From: an uncultured Phascolarctobacterium sp.
Lineage (GTDB): Bacteria; Bacillota; Negativicutes; Acidaminococcales; Acidaminococcaceae
Reading direction: 5' to 3'
Assembly (NCBI GenBank): GCA_949299135.1
Contig: CASFZG010000018.1
Location: 1-50,109, forward strand
DNA length: 50,109 nucleotides
Shown: one piece after another, positions 23,597 through 32,876 of the stretch
Position numbering within the stretch: position 1 is the first letter of the stretch
How the letters are laid out: every line of letters starts with the position of its first letter
Position numbers and translations under genes: made by a program
The notes under the pieces: generated by a model
Told to the model about the DNA's origin: nothing
Seen by the model: the letters and a program-made list of their open reading frames with translations, nothing else
Database searches by the model: none

Positions 23597-24493
23597 TTGT
23601 TAAAAAGTATGACTGGTTTCGGCCGCGGCGAATATGAGGACGAAAAGTTTTCGGCGACGATAGAGATGAAAACGGTCAACCACCGTTACAACGAAGTTGC
23701 TATCCGTTTGCCGCGCTTTTTAAACCCCCTGGAGGACAGGATACGCAAAACCATTTTGCGCAGTATTAACCGTGGACGCATAGATGTTTTTATTACCGCC
23801 GATTACACCAACGACGAGCTTTGCACCATTAAGGTGGATAAGGCACTGGCGGCGGCTTACCACAACGCATTGCAGGAGGTGGCTGACGCTGCCGGTCTGG
23901 AATGTAAAATGGCCGAGCAGGCAGAAGTGCTGTACCTTGCGCGCTGCCCGGAAGTTATCAACGTAAAGGAAGGCCTGTTTGACGTTGAAACCATCTGGCC
24001 GAAGCTGGAATCAACATTGCAGCAGGCTATCGGCAACCTGGTTGCGATGCGCGAAACGGAAGGCGGCAATATTTACGGCGACTTTATTAAACGCGCCGGT
24101 TTGATTGAAGAAAAACTTTTGCAGGTAGAAGCGCGTTCCCCGCAGGTTGTTGAAGAATACCAGGAGCGTTTGAGTGAGCGCATTAACGATTTGCTGGAAA
24201 AATACAACCAGACGATTGAGCCGGAAAGGCTTTTGCAGGAGGTTGCTATTTTTGCCGACCGCACCAGTATTACCGAAGAAATTGTGCGCTTAAAGAGCCA
24301 TATCAAACAGTTCAGGGAAATCATCAACATGAACCAGCCGGTAGGGCGTAAGCTGGACTTTCTGGTGCAGGAGTTCAACCGCGAAGCGAACACCATCGCC
24401 AGCAAGGCCAATGATTACACCATTGCGCAGCTGGTGGTTGACATTAAAGCTGAAATTGAAAAAATCAGGGAACAGATACAGAACATTGAGTAA
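23597..24493 (+). CDS. yloC: YicC/YloC-family endoribonuclease
   Basis: A 298-residue protein of the YicC family: N-terminus [13 protein letters not shown], the signature [27 protein letters not shown], and C-terminus [47 protein letters not shown]. Members are described as hexameric RNases. It starts with TTG after AGGAGG. It leads the conserved remA-gmk-rpoZ-coaBC run found in Firmicutes, 14 bases before remA. Confidence 0.93.
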   Translation: MLKSMTGFGRGEYEDEKFSATIEMKTVNHRYNEVAIRLPRFLNPLEDRIRKTILRSINRGRIDVFITADYTNDELCTIKVDKALAAAYHNALQEVADAAGLECKMAEQAEVLYLARCPEVINVKEGLFDVETIWPKLESTLQQAIGNLVAMRETEGGNIYGDFIKRAGLIEEKLLQVEARSPQVVEEYQERLSERINDLLEKYNQTIEPERLLQEVAIFADRTSITEEIVRLKSHIKQFREIINMNQPVGRKLDFLVQEFNREANTIASKANDYTIAQLVVDIKAEIEKIREQIQNIE

Positions 24494-24507
24494 AAGGAGG
24501 CTGTTAT

Positions 24508-24768
24508 ATGGACATTAAGCTTATCAACATAGGCTTTGGCAACATCGTCGCTGCCAACAGGATTATCTCTATTATCAGCCCGGAATCCGCGCCGATTAAA
24601 AGAATTATCCAGGAAGCGCGCGACAACGGCACGCTGATTGACGCAACCTACGGACGCAGAACGCGCGCGGTAATCGTTACCGACAGCGGCCACATCATTT
24701 TATCGGCCGTGCAGCCGGAAACCGTTGCCAACAGGCTTGTCCAGACTGATGACGAAGATGAGGAATAA
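24508..24768 (+). CDS. remA: RemA-like DNA-binding regulator (DUF370)
   Basis: An 86-residue protein: [76 protein letters not shown], nearly the family consensus. In Bacillus the protein RemA activates extracellular matrix genes and forms DNA-binding rings; here it may have a general role because the gene is fixed between yloC and gmk. ATG follows AAAAGGAGG. Confidence 0.93.
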   Translation: MDIKLINIGFGNIVAANRIISIISPESAPIKRIIQEARDNGTLIDATYGRRTRAVIVTDSGHIILSAVQPETVANRLVQTDDEDEE

Positions 24769-24792
24769 CGGCGTAAAAGGGGAGGGCTTATT

Positions 24793-25413
24793 TTGAAACC
24801 AAAAGGATTACTGCTGGTTTTGTCCGGGCCGTCCGGAGCCGGTAAGGGAACAATCTGCCAGATGCTGCGCGACAGGCTGCCGGATATAGGCTATTCGGTT
24901 TCTGTTACCACCCGCGCACCGCGCGAGGGCGAAGTTGACGGCGTTAATTATTTTTTTAAAACTGTCGAAGAAGTAAAAATGATGATTGAAGCAGGCGGGC
25001 TTCTGGAATACGCCGAGGTTTACGGCAACTATTACGGCACGCCGCGCGATTATGTAATGGAGCTTCTGGAACAGGGCAAGGACGTAATTCTGGAAATTGA
25101 TATTCAGGGCGCATTGCAGATTAAAAAGCGTTTTCCGGACGGCGTGTTCGTGTTTATCGTACCGCCTTCTCTGGATGAGCTTTCATCACGCATTTACAAA
25201 CGCGGCACAGACAGCGAGGAGGTTATCAAAAAACGCCTTGCATCCGCCACGGGCGAGCTTGCTTACGCCAGTGAATATGATTATATTATAGTAAACGACA
25301 TTGCCGAAAGGGCGACGCAGAAGGTGCTGACGGTTATGGAGGCCGAACGCTACCGCGCTGCGCGTACCTATTTTATTATTGATGAAATTTGCCATTGTAA
25401 AAAGGAGAAGTGA
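24793..25413 (+). CDS. gmk: Guanylate kinase
   Basis: A 206-residue enzyme that phosphorylates GMP to GDP. It has LSGPSGAGKGTI (P-loop), SVTTRAPREGEVDGVNYFF (GMP-binding), YAEVYGNYYGTPRDYV, VILEIDIQGALQIKK and the lid region RIYKRGTDSEEVIKKRL. Length is normal. It starts with TTG after GGGGAGGG. It is followed 6 bases later by rpoZ, the usual arrangement. Confidence 0.95.
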   Translation: MKPKGLLLVLSGPSGAGKGTICQMLRDRLPDIGYSVSVTTRAPREGEVDGVNYFFKTVEEVKMMIEAGGLLEYAEVYGNYYGTPRDYVMELLEQGKDVILEIDIQGALQIKKRFPDGVFVFIVPPSLDELSSRIYKRGTDSEEVIKKRLASATGELAYASEYDYIIVNDIAERATQKVLTVMEAERYRAARTYFIIDEICHCKKEK

Positions 25414-25419
25414 TTTTCG

Positions 25420-25614
25420 ATGACTATGGTAGACCCTTCCATTGACTATTTAACCGAAAAAGTTGACAGCAAATACACTTTGGCTATGCTGGCTGCCAAA
25501 CGCGCCCGCGAACTGACCGTACCGGGACAGAACCTGCCCGAAAAGGAAGTAAGCATGGCTTTGAAGGAAATTGCCAACGATACCATTACTTACGAGCGCA
25601 ATAAAACCAGATAA
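25420..25614 (+). CDS. rpoZ: RNA polymerase omega subunit
   Basis: A 64-residue protein (PSIDYLTEKVDSKYTLAMLAAKRARELT...EVSMALKEIANDTITYERN) with the YxLVxxxxKRAR-type core of omega. It helps assemble RNA polymerase. ATG at 25420 follows AAAAGGAG. It lies between gmk and coaBC, as in most Firmicutes. Confidence 0.93.
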   Translation: MTMVDPSIDYLTEKVDSKYTLAMLAAKRARELTVPGQNLPEKEVSMALKEIANDTITYERNKTR

Positions 25615-25628
25615 GGGAGGCGCAAGCC

Positions 25629-26828
25629 TTGTTAAAGGGTAAAAAGATTGTTTTGGGAGTTACCGGCGGCATTGCCGTTTATAAAGCGGTTGACCTTGTA
25701 AGCAAACTGCGCAAGCAGGGCGCAGAAGTGCGCGTTGTTATGACGGAGCACGCCCAGCAGTTTGTAACGCCGCTTACCTTTAAGGAAATCAGCGGCAATC
25801 AGGTAGCCGTTTCCATGTGGAACGCCAATCAGGAATTTAATGTTGAACACATCGCCCTTGCCGATTGGGCCGACTTATTTATGGTTGTGCCGGCAACGGC
25901 CAACATCATTGCCAAAATGGCTTACGGCATTGCCGATGACCTGCTTTCGACGACGCTTTTGGCGGCGCACAGCCCGATTATTGTGTGCCCGGCCATGAAC
26001 ACGCATATGTATGAAAACCCTGCCACGCAGGAGAACCTTGCCAAACTGCAAAGCCGCGGCGTTGTTGTAATGCCGCCTGCAAGCGGCGTGCTGGCGTGCG
26101 GCGCTGTCGGTGCAGGCAGACTGCCTGAACCTGCCGATATCGTCAACTTTGTTAGCGCTTATTTTGCCAAGGCAGAAGGCGACATGCGCGGATTGAAGGT
26201 TTTGGTAACGGCTGCCGGTACGCGCGAGCCGATTGACCCGGTACGCTATGTTGGCAACCGCAGCAGCGGCAAAATGGGCTATTCCATTGCGCAGGCAGCG
26301 GCAGAACGCGGAGCGGAAGTAACTTTGGTGAGCGGGCCGAGTGCTTTGACGCCGCCGCCCAACGTAAAAGTTGTTAATGTGGAAACCACCAAAGAAATGA
26401 TGGACGCCTGCCTTGCCGTTTACGATGACTGCGACATCGTCATCAAAGCGGCGGCTGTGGCCGATTACCGCCCGCATGACGTGGCAACGCAGAAAATTAA
26501 AAAGAAAACCGACGATGCTTTAACGGTCGTTATGGATAAGAACCCGGACATTTTAAAAACTCTGGGCGAGCGCAAAACAAAACAGTTTTTGGTTGGCTTT
26601 GCCGCCGAAACGCAGAACCTTATCGACAACGCTAAGGAAAAAGTAACGAAGAAAAACCTTGACATGATTGTTGCCAATGATGTTACCATGCAGGGTGCAG
26701 GCTTCGGTGCCGAAACCAATATTGTTAAGCTTATTTTTGCCGACGGCACCATTAAAGAGCTGCCGCAGATGAGCAAATACGACGTTGCGGAAGAACTGCT
26801 GAACACCGTTTTGCGTTTAAAGAAATAA
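25629..26828 (+). CDS. coaBC: Bifunctional phosphopantothenoylcysteine decarboxylase/synthetase
   Basis: A fused enzyme of 399 residues catalysing two steps of coenzyme A synthesis. The N-terminal flavin decarboxylase (CoaC) part has LGVTGGIAVYKAVDLV, HIALADWADLFMVVPATANIIAKMAYGIADDLLS and PAMNTHMYENPATQENL. The CoaB half begins at GLKVLVTAAGTREPIDPVRYVGNRSSGKMGYSIA and has VIKAAAVADYRP and the Lys-rich KIKKKTDDALTV. It starts with TTG after GGGAGG, 14 bases downstream of rpoZ, and ends the operon. Confidence 0.95.
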   Translation: MLKGKKIVLGVTGGIAVYKAVDLVSKLRKQGAEVRVVMTEHAQQFVTPLTFKEISGNQVAVSMWNANQEFNVEHIALADWADLFMVVPATANIIAKMAYGIADDLLSTTLLAAHSPIIVCPAMNTHMYENPATQENLAKLQSRGVVVMPPASGVLACGAVGAGRLPEPADIVNFVSAYFAKAEGDMRGLKVLVTAAGTREPIDPVRYVGNRSSGKMGYSIAQAAAERGAEVTLVSGPSALTPPPNVKVVNVETTKEMMDACLAVYDDCDIVIKAAAVADYRPHDVATQKIKKKTDDALTVVMDKNPDILKTLGERKTKQFLVGFAAETQNLIDNAKEKVTKKNLDMIVANDVTMQGAGFGAETNIVKLIFADGTIKELPQMSKYDVAEELLNTVLRLKK

Positions 26829-26831
26829 CTG

Positions 26832-26860
26832 TTGCTTTTTTTACATAAATTAGATATAAT
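26832..26860 (+). promoter_or_regulatory. Promoter of the SAM riboswitch and metK
   Basis: TTGCTT (26832-26837), a 17-base spacer and TATAAT (26855-26860), about 20 bases before the riboswitch. Confidence 0.75.
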
Positions 26861-26882
26861 AGCATAGTAATTTAATATTTTA

Positions 26883-27026
26883 CTCATCAAGAGCTGGTGG
26901 AGGGATTGGCCCAATGAAACCGCAGCAACCATTGCCCTTGGCAAACGGTGCTAAGTCCTGCGAGTTAATCGAGAGATGAGAATGCCAGTACCAATCAGCG
27001 GCGCTCTCATTGAGAGCGCTTTTTTA
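26883..27026 (+). promoter_or_regulatory. SAM-I (S-box) riboswitch with terminator, controlling metK
   Basis: The S-box aptamer is recognisable: CTCATCAAGAG start, GGTGGAGGGATTGGCCCAATGAA, then GCAGCAACC, a variable hairpin, GGTGCTAAGTCCTGC, and GAGAGATGAG closing P1 at about 26980. A terminator follows: GCGCTCTC (27001-27008) with GAGAGCGC and a T-run to 27026. When SAM is bound the terminator should form and stop transcription of metK, which starts 21 bases later. This is feedback control of SAM synthetase. Confidence 0.95.
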
Positions 27027-27046
27027 TTTACACAAGGAGGAACAGA

Positions 27047-28225
27047 ATGAGAAAATTATTTACTTCCGAGTCTGTTACGGAAGGGCATCCCGATAAAATT
27101 GCCGACCAGATTTCCGATGCCGTGCTGGATGCCATTTTGGCAGAAGACCCGCATGGCCGTGTTGCCTGCGAAACCGTTGTTGCAACCGGGCAAATCCATG
27201 TAGTCGGCGAAATTTCCACGACCTGCTATGTCGATATTCCCAAAATCGCACGCGAAACCGTTATCAACATCGGTTATGACCGAGCCAAATACGGCTTTGA
27301 CGGCAACACCTGCGGCGTTTTGATTTCCATCGACGAACAGTCCGCCGATATCGCCATGGGTGTTGATAAATCGCTGGAAGCAAAAGAGGGCAAGGCTGAC
27401 GAGGACGAAGTCGGCGCAGGCGACCAGGGCATGATGTTCGGTTACGCTACCAACGAAACCCCAGAATATATGCCGCTGCCTGTATCTCTGGCCCATAAAC
27501 TTTCCCGCCGCCTGGCGGAGGTGCGCAAAACCGGCGTGCTGGCTTACCTGCGTCCGGACGGCAAAACTCAGGTTACCGTTGAATACGACGACGGCAAACC
27601 GGTGCGCATCGACACGATTGTAATTTCCACCCAGCATGCGCCGGAAATTACGCTTGAACAAATCCGCAGGGACATTATGGAACAGGTTATTAAACCGGTT
27701 GTTCCGGCTGAAATGCTGGACGGCGAAGCCAAATACTACATCAACCCGACCGGACGTTTTGTTATTGGCGGCCCTCAGGGCGACAGCGGCCTGACCGGAC
27801 GCAAAATTATCGTCGATACCTACGGCGGCATGGCACGTCACGGCGGCGGTGCTTTCAGCGGCAAGGACCCCACGAAGGTTGACCGCAGCGCTGCTTATGC
27901 CGCACGTTACGTTGCCAAAAACGTAGTTGCCGCAGGCCTTGCTGATAAATGCGAAATTCAGCTGGCTTACGCTATCGGCGTGGCACAGCCTGTTTCCATT
28001 CTGGTTGATACCTTCGGCACCGGCAAAATTGACGACGACAAAATTGCCGAACTGATTAAAAAGAACTTTTCGCTCAGCCCGTCCGGCATCATCAAAACGC
28101 TGGATTTGCTGCGCCCGATTTACAAACAGACTGCCGCTTACGGTCACTTTGGCCGCACGGATGTGGACCTGCCGTGGGAACACACCGACAAGGCACAGAC
28201 TCTGCGCGAGCAGGCAGGCCTGTAA
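27047..28225 (+). CDS. metK: S-adenosylmethionine synthetase
   Basis: A 392-residue enzyme making SAM from methionine and ATP. It has [59 protein letters not shown] and [22 protein letters not shown], all hallmark motifs. The start follows AAGGAGGAACAGA. It is controlled by the SAM-I riboswitch upstream and closed by a terminator at 28239-28276. Confidence 0.97.
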   Translation: MRKLFTSESVTEGHPDKIADQISDAVLDAILAEDPHGRVACETVVATGQIHVVGEISTTCYVDIPKIARETVINIGYDRAKYGFDGNTCGVLISIDEQSADIAMGVDKSLEAKEGKADEDEVGAGDQGMMFGYATNETPEYMPLPVSLAHKLSRRLAEVRKTGVLAYLRPDGKTQVTVEYDDGKPVRIDTIVISTQHAPEITLEQIRRDIMEQVIKPVVPAEMLDGEAKYYINPTGRFVIGGPQGDSGLTGRKIIVDTYGGMARHGGGAFSGKDPTKVDRSAAYAARYVAKNVVAAGLADKCEIQLAYAIGVAQPVSILVDTFGTGKIDDDKIAELIKKNFSLSPSGIIKTLDLLRPIYKQTAAYGHFGRTDVDLPWEHTDKAQTLREQAGL

Positions 28226-28238
28226 AATTTAAAACGAT

Positions 28239-28276
28239 TGCACTGCTTTGCTTAACGGTAAGGCAGTGCATTTTTT
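28239..28276 (+). terminator. Terminator after metK
   Basis: TGCACTGC (28239-28246) pairs with GCAGTGCA (28263-28270), followed by TTTTTT. Confidence 0.85.
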
Positions 28277-28337
28277 ATTTAAAATTTGCGCAGCGTTATG
28301 GTAAAATAAACAGGTAAAGTTAAATTTGAGGTTTGCT

Positions 28338-30593
28338 ATGAGATACATCAATGTTGCAATAAATTTACCGGTAAAAAATTTGTTCCGCCAGTTTACTTAC
28401 TCACTGCCGCCGCAGTTTGATTACATCGGTGCAGGGTGGCGTGTAATTGTGCCGTTTGCGCGGCAGACTGCGGAAGGCTTTGTGGTAGGCGAGGCAGGCA
28501 CGGATTTGCCGCAGCCGGAAAACTACAAAGAGGTGCAGGCCGTTATCGGCGCCGAGCCTTGGTTTGATGAGGAAATGCTGGAAGCGGCGCGCTGGCTGGC
28601 AGGCTATTACATGTGCCCGCTGGCAGAGGCAATGCGCCTTTTTATACCGGGCAAAAGCAGCATTAAACGCCATGCCGTTTACGGCGATGACGGCAAACTT
28701 TTATATTATGACTTGGAAAATCGCCTGAAAGAAAAAACGCAAAGCTGTTACGCCATTACCGAAAGCGGCAGGCAGGCGCTGGCGGCAGGCAATAACCGCG
28801 CCAAAGCGCAGATGGCGGCTTTGGAAATTTTAAACGGCGCTGCCCGCGAATTAACTGCAAAAGAGCTGGAAGCGGAAGGAATCAGCACCGCCGTTTTGCG
28901 TGCGTTGGTGCAGAAGGATTGGTGCAGCCGCAGCGAGCAGCGTGTTTTGCGCGACAGTTATGCTGCAAAAGGTAGTGTTAAGCAAAGCTTTAGTTTAACG
29001 GACGAACAGCAGAACGCCGTCGATGCCGTCAGCAAGGCGATACGCGAAAAACGGCAGGAAACCTTTTTATTGCAGGGCGTAACCGGCAGCGGCAAAACGG
29101 AAGTATATTTAAACTTAACGGCAGCCGCACTGGCAGAAGGCCGTCAGGTTTTGGTGCTGGTGCCGGAAATTGCCTTAACGGCGCAGATAGTCAAGCGTTA
29201 CCAGAGCTGGTTTAAAGGCAATATCGCCGTTGTACACAGTAAGTTATCGGCAAGCGAACGCGCCGATGTGTTTTATAAAATCCGCACGGGCGAAGCGCAG
29301 ATTTTGATTGGCGTGCGTTCGGCAGTTTTTGCGCCATTCAGCAATCTGGGACTGGTAATTATCGACGAGGAGCACGACCAGAGCTACAAGCAGGAGGAAC
29401 GCCCCTGTTACCATGCACGCGAGGTTGCTTTGCACCGTGCCGCTTATTTTGGCGTGCCCGTCGTTTTAGGCAGTGCCACGCCATCAATAGAAAGTTATTA
29501 TGATGCCATAATGAAGCGTTATACGCATTTGCGCCTGACAGGACGCCCCAACGGTCAGCCGCTGCCCAAGGTGCAGATTGTCGATATGCGTAAGGAATTG
29601 CAGGAAAAGAACTTTTCCGTGCTTTCGCGCGCTTTGCAGCAGGAGCTTGTGCGTACGGCTGCGGCAGGGGAACAGGCGATTGTACTGCTGAACCGCCGCG
29701 GTTATTCCACCTTTGTTATGTGCCGTGACTGCGGTGAAACCATTACCTGTCCGCACTGCGCCGTGGCTTTGGTATACCACGAAGCAGGCAAAGCCATGCG
29801 CTGCCATTACTGCGGCAACACCATGCCAATCCCTGATGAGTGCCCCAAATGCCACAGCAAGCGCATTAAATTTTTCGGCACCGGTACGCAAAAAGCGCAG
29901 GAACAGATTGCCGCCCTGCCGGAAGTTAAAGTGCTGCGCATGGACCAGGACAGCACGCTGCGCAAATTCGCGCACGAAGAAATTTTAAGCGCATTTGGCA
30001 GCGGCAAATACAATGTGCTCATCGGCACGCAAATGGTTGCCAAAGGGCACGACATACCCAACGTAACGCTTGTTGGTGTGCTTTCGGCGGATTCGGCGCT
30101 GAACATGCCGGACTTCCGCGCGTCGGAGCGTGCTTTTTCGCTGCTGACGCAGGCAGCGGGGCGTGCCGGGCGCGGCGATAAGCCGGGGCATGTAATTTTG
30201 CAGGTGTACGACGCGGATAACCGCACCGTGCAGCTTGCCGCAGCGCAGGATTACGACACCTTTGCGCAGGAGGAACTGGAACGCCGCCGCGAACTTAACT
30301 ATCCGCCCTATGCGGCGTTTTTAAAAATAACCGTGTGGGATAAGGACGAAGCGCGCGCCAACACGACAGCGCAGGAGCTGGCAGATTTTTTGCAGAATGT
30401 TGCCAAAGACCGGGACGGCGCGGAAGTTTACGGGCCTTTTGCGGGTATTATCGGCAAGGTGCGTGATTTGTACCGCGTTAACGTGCTGGTAAAAAGCGCG
30501 GAGATTGGCGTTTTTAAACAGGCGCTGTGGGATTCGCCCTACCGCGATATGAAAAATGTTTATTTTGATGTCGACCCGTTTAACGTGCTGTAA
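28338..30593 (+). CDS. priA: Primosomal replication restart helicase PriA
   Basis: A protein of 751 residues from the ATG at 28338 (GAGG six bases upstream). N-terminal DNA-binding part NLPVKNLFRQFTYSLP; helicase motifs LQGVTGSGKTEVYLNL (Walker A), IIDEEHDQSYKQEE (DEEH), LGSATPSIES; zinc-binding Cys clusters CRDCGETITCPHC and CHYCGNTMPIPDECPKCHSK; and GTQMVAKGHDIPNVTLVGVLSADSAL. PriA reloads the replisome at stalled forks. It is followed by def-fmt, as in many Firmicutes. Confidence 0.96.
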   Translation: MRYINVAINLPVKNLFRQFTYSLPPQFDYIGAGWRVIVPFARQTAEGFVVGEAGTDLPQPENYKEVQAVIGAEPWFDEEMLEAARWLAGYYMCPLAEAMRLFIPGKSSIKRHAVYGDDGKLLYYDLENRLKEKTQSCYAITESGRQALAAGNNRAKAQMAALEILNGAARELTAKELEAEGISTAVLRALVQKDWCSRSEQRVLRDSYAAKGSVKQSFSLTDEQQNAVDAVSKAIREKRQETFLLQGVTGSGKTEVYLNLTAAALAEGRQVLVLVPEIALTAQIVKRYQSWFKGNIAVVHSKLSASERADVFYKIRTGEAQILIGVRSAVFAPFSNLGLVIIDEEHDQSYKQEERPCYHAREVALHRAAYFGVPVVLGSATPSIESYYDAIMKRYTHLRLTGRPNGQPLPKVQIVDMRKELQEKNFSVLSRALQQELVRTAAAGEQAIVLLNRRGYSTFVMCRDCGETITCPHCAVALVYHEAGKAMRCHYCGNTMPIPDECPKCHSKRIKFFGTGTQKAQEQIAALPEVKVLRMDQDSTLRKFAHEEILSAFGSGKYNVLIGTQMVAKGHDIPNVTLVGVLSADSALNMPDFRASERAFSLLTQAAGRAGRGDKPGHVILQVYDADNRTVQLAAAQDYDTFAQEELERRRELNYPPYAAFLKITVWDKDEARANTTAQELADFLQNVAKDRDGAEVYGPFAGIIGKVRDLYRVNVLVKSAEIGVFKQALWDSPYRDMKNVYFDVDPFNVL

Positions 30594-30595
30594 AA

Positions 30596-30625
30596 TTGCC
30601 GTTGCGGGCGCATTTGTGATATAAT
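30596..30625 (+). promoter_or_regulatory. Candidate promoter for def-fmt
   Basis: TTGCCG (30596-30601), an 18-base spacer and TATAAT (30620-30625), 35 bases before the def start and directly after the priA stop. Confidence 0.6.
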
Positions 30626-30659
30626 ATTTATTTGGAAAGAGATTTTACAGGAGGCTACC

Positions 30660-31127
30660 GTGAGTAAATTAAAAATTTTGGTAGCGGGCGACCCGGTGCT
30701 GCGCCAGAAAGCGGCCGAGGTTAAACGCATGGATAAAAAAACTTTACGCTTGCTGGACGACATGGCGGAAACCATGTATGCCGCTGACGGCGTCGGCCTT
30801 GCCGCACCGCAAATTGGCGTGTCCAAACGCATCGTCGTTATTGACGTGGGCGAAGGATTGCTGGAGCTTATCAATCCGGTTATCACTTACAGCGAAGGCG
30901 CGGCTATTGGGCCGGAAGGCTGCCTGTCCGTACCCGATTACGATGGCGAAGTTGAGCGTGCGGAAATTGTGCACTGCGAATATTATGACCGCAAAGGGCA
31001 CAAAATGCTTATCAAGGCGGACGGGCTGCTGGCAGTCTGCATCCAGCACGAGCTGGACCATTTGGACGGCGTGCTGTTTATTGACAAGGCCAAAGTGCTG
31101 ACGCCGAAGAATTACGACAGGGAGTAA
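30660..31127 (+). CDS. def: Peptide deformylase
   Basis: A 155-residue enzyme that removes the formyl group from new proteins. All three motifs are present: GVGLAAPQIG (motif 1), EGCLSVP (motif 2, metal Cys) and QHELDHLDGVLF (motif 3, HExxH). It starts with GTG after CAGGAGG. fmt, for the opposite reaction on initiator tRNA, follows at 5 bases. Confidence 0.96.
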   Translation: MSKLKILVAGDPVLRQKAAEVKRMDKKTLRLLDDMAETMYAADGVGLAAPQIGVSKRIVVIDVGEGLLELINPVITYSEGAAIGPEGCLSVPDYDGEVERAEIVHCEYYDRKGHKMLIKADGLLAVCIQHELDHLDGVLFIDKAKVLTPKNYDRE

Positions 31128-31132
31128 CAGCG

Positions 31133-32071
31133 ATGCGCATTGTATTTATGGGAACCCCTGATTTTGCCGTTGCAAGCTTAAAAGCACTGGCAGAGCGGGG
31201 CACAGATGAGATAGTTGCCGTATTTACCCAGCCGGACCGCCCCAAAGGACGCGGGCAGAAAATGTTGATGACGCCGGTGAAGGAATACGCTTTGGAACGC
31301 GGCTTTGAAGTATACCAGCCGCAGCGCGTAAAAGCGCCGGAAGTAATTGAACAGCTGCGCGGCCTTGCGCCGGATTTAATTGTTGTTGCAGCTTTCGGGC
31401 AGTTTTTGCCGAAGGAAATTTTGGCAATGCCCAAATACGGCTGCATTAACGTACATGCTTCGCTGCTGCCGAAATACCGCGGCGCAGCACCGATACATTA
31501 TGCCATTTTAAACGGCGAAACCGAAAGCGGTGTAACCATTATGCAGATGGATATCGGTATGGATACCGGCGATATGCTGGAAAAAATCAGCGTTGCCATT
31601 ACGCCGGAAATGACGCAGGGCGAACTGCATGACGAACTGAAGGAAAAAGGCGGCAAGCTGCTTCTGGAAACGATTGAAAAAATCAAACGCGGCGAAGCGG
31701 TGCCCGTTAAACAAAATGACGATGAAGCCACCTACGCGCATTTGCTGACGCGCGAGATGGAAACTATCGACTGGGCTTTGCCGGCTGCAGAAATCCACAA
31801 TAAAATCCGTGCCTTTAACCCTGCGCCGGGTACGGTAACAACCTTGCCGGACGGCAAAAAGCTTAAAATCTGGCGGGCGCAGCTTGCGGACGGCAGCGGT
31901 ACGCCGGGCAAAGTGCTGGAAATTACCAAAGCAGGCTTTAAAGTAGCCTGCGGCAGCGGCGCGCTTCTGGTAACGGAAGTGCAGCCGGAATCTAAAAAAC
32001 GTATGCCTGCGGGCGTTTTCACTAACGGCCGCGGCATTAACGCGGGGGATATTTTAGGCGTTGAAGGGTAA
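31133..32071 (+). CDS. fmt: Methionyl-tRNA formyltransferase
   Basis: A 312-residue enzyme that formylates initiator Met-tRNA. It has IVFMGTPDFAV, FTQPDRPKGRGQKM, VVAAFGQFLP, CINVHASLLPKYRGAAPIHYAILNGETESGVTIMQM (catalytic Asn-His and the SLLPxxRG motif) and the DTGDML Asp. The C-terminal OB-fold-like part follows (AEIHNKIRAFNPAPG). It overlaps no gene at its start but its stop is only 4 bases before the DUF116 start. Confidence 0.96.
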   Translation: MRIVFMGTPDFAVASLKALAERGTDEIVAVFTQPDRPKGRGQKMLMTPVKEYALERGFEVYQPQRVKAPEVIEQLRGLAPDLIVVAAFGQFLPKEILAMPKYGCINVHASLLPKYRGAAPIHYAILNGETESGVTIMQMDIGMDTGDMLEKISVAITPEMTQGELHDELKEKGGKLLLETIEKIKRGEAVPVKQNDDEATYAHLLTREMETIDWALPAAEIHNKIRAFNPAPGTVTTLPDGKKLKIWRAQLADGSGTPGKVLEITKAGFKVACGSGALLVTEVQPESKKRMPAGVFTNGRGINAGDILGVEG

Positions 32072-32075
32072 AGCG

Positions 32076-32876
32076 ATGGAAAGTGTTTTAAAACCTAAAA
32101 AACGCATATTTGTTTCGTTAACATTGGCCAGCGCCTTTTTGGGCGCAGTGTTTATTTACCTGTGCTGGCGCGTTGCGCTGCCGGGCCTTGCGCAAATCAA
32201 CAAAACTCTGCCCATGCTGTTCGGCAGCGTCGGTATTGTGGTGGCGCTGGGGCTTCTGGCGGCAGTCTGCGCCATTGTGCTGGCAATTTTAGGTTTCCCA
32301 ATTATCAAAACCTTTTATTTTTGGGCGTGGAAGGCAGTGAACATGCTGTTTCCGTTCGCCGTAGGGCTAGGGCGTATGTTTAACATCCCGCGCCAGCGGA
32401 TTGAACAGTCTTTTATTGAAGTAAGCAACCACCTTGTAAGGCAGCACAAAATTAAAGTGCCCGCCTCGCGGATTATGATTTTAACTCCGCACTGCATTCA
32501 GCTTGATACCTGTGTGCATAAAATTACGCGCAATATCGAAAACTGCCGTCAGTGCGGCGGGTGCAGCGTCGGCGCGCTTTTGGGGCTGTCGCATAAATAC
32601 GGCATCCACGTGGGCGTGGCAACCGGCGGTACGCTGGCAAGGCAGATGGTAAAGGAAATCCGCCCCAAGGCGATTATTGCCGTGGCGTGCGAGCGCGATT
32701 TGACCAGCGGCATACAGGATGTGTTCCCGCTGCCGGTGCTGGGCGTGCTGAATGAAAGGCCTTTTGGGCCGTGCTTTAACACACGTGTTGATATTAAGAA
32801 AGTAGAAGCCGCAATTTTGGACTTTTTGGATACAGAGGAAGCAGATGACAAAACCACAGGCAAACAGAAAAACTAA
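32076..32876 (+). CDS. DUF116 family membrane protein with a Cys cluster
   Basis: A protein of 266 residues from the ATG at 32076. Two hydrophobic segments (residues about 12-35 and 43-75) are followed by a soluble domain with ILTPHCIQLDTCVHKITRNIENCRQCGGCSVGALLGL, a Cys cluster (C-x5-C, then C-x2-C-x2-C) that looks fit for metal or iron-sulfur binding, then VATGGTLARQMVKEIRPKAIIAVACERDL. The family is kept between fmt and rsmB in many Clostridia and Negativicutes but its function is not known to me. The gene overlaps rsmB by 32 bases, indicating tight coupling. Confidence 0.8.
   Translation: MESVLKPKKRIFVSLTLASAFLGAVFIYLCWRVALPGLAQINKTLPMLFGSVGIVVALGLLAAVCAIVLAILGFPIIKTFYFWAWKAVNMLFPFAVGLGRMFNIPRQRIEQSFIEVSNHLVRQHKIKVPASRIMILTPHCIQLDTCVHKITRNIENCRQCGGCSVGALLGLSHKYGIHVGVATGGTLARQMVKEIRPKAIIAVACERDLTSGIQDVFPLPVLGVLNERPFGPCFNTRVDIKKVEAAILDFLDTEEADDKTTGKQKN

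Noticed and set aside
27056-28183. 375-codon minus frame opposite metK
   Set aside because: Shadow of metK; no ribosome-binding site or recognisable motif.
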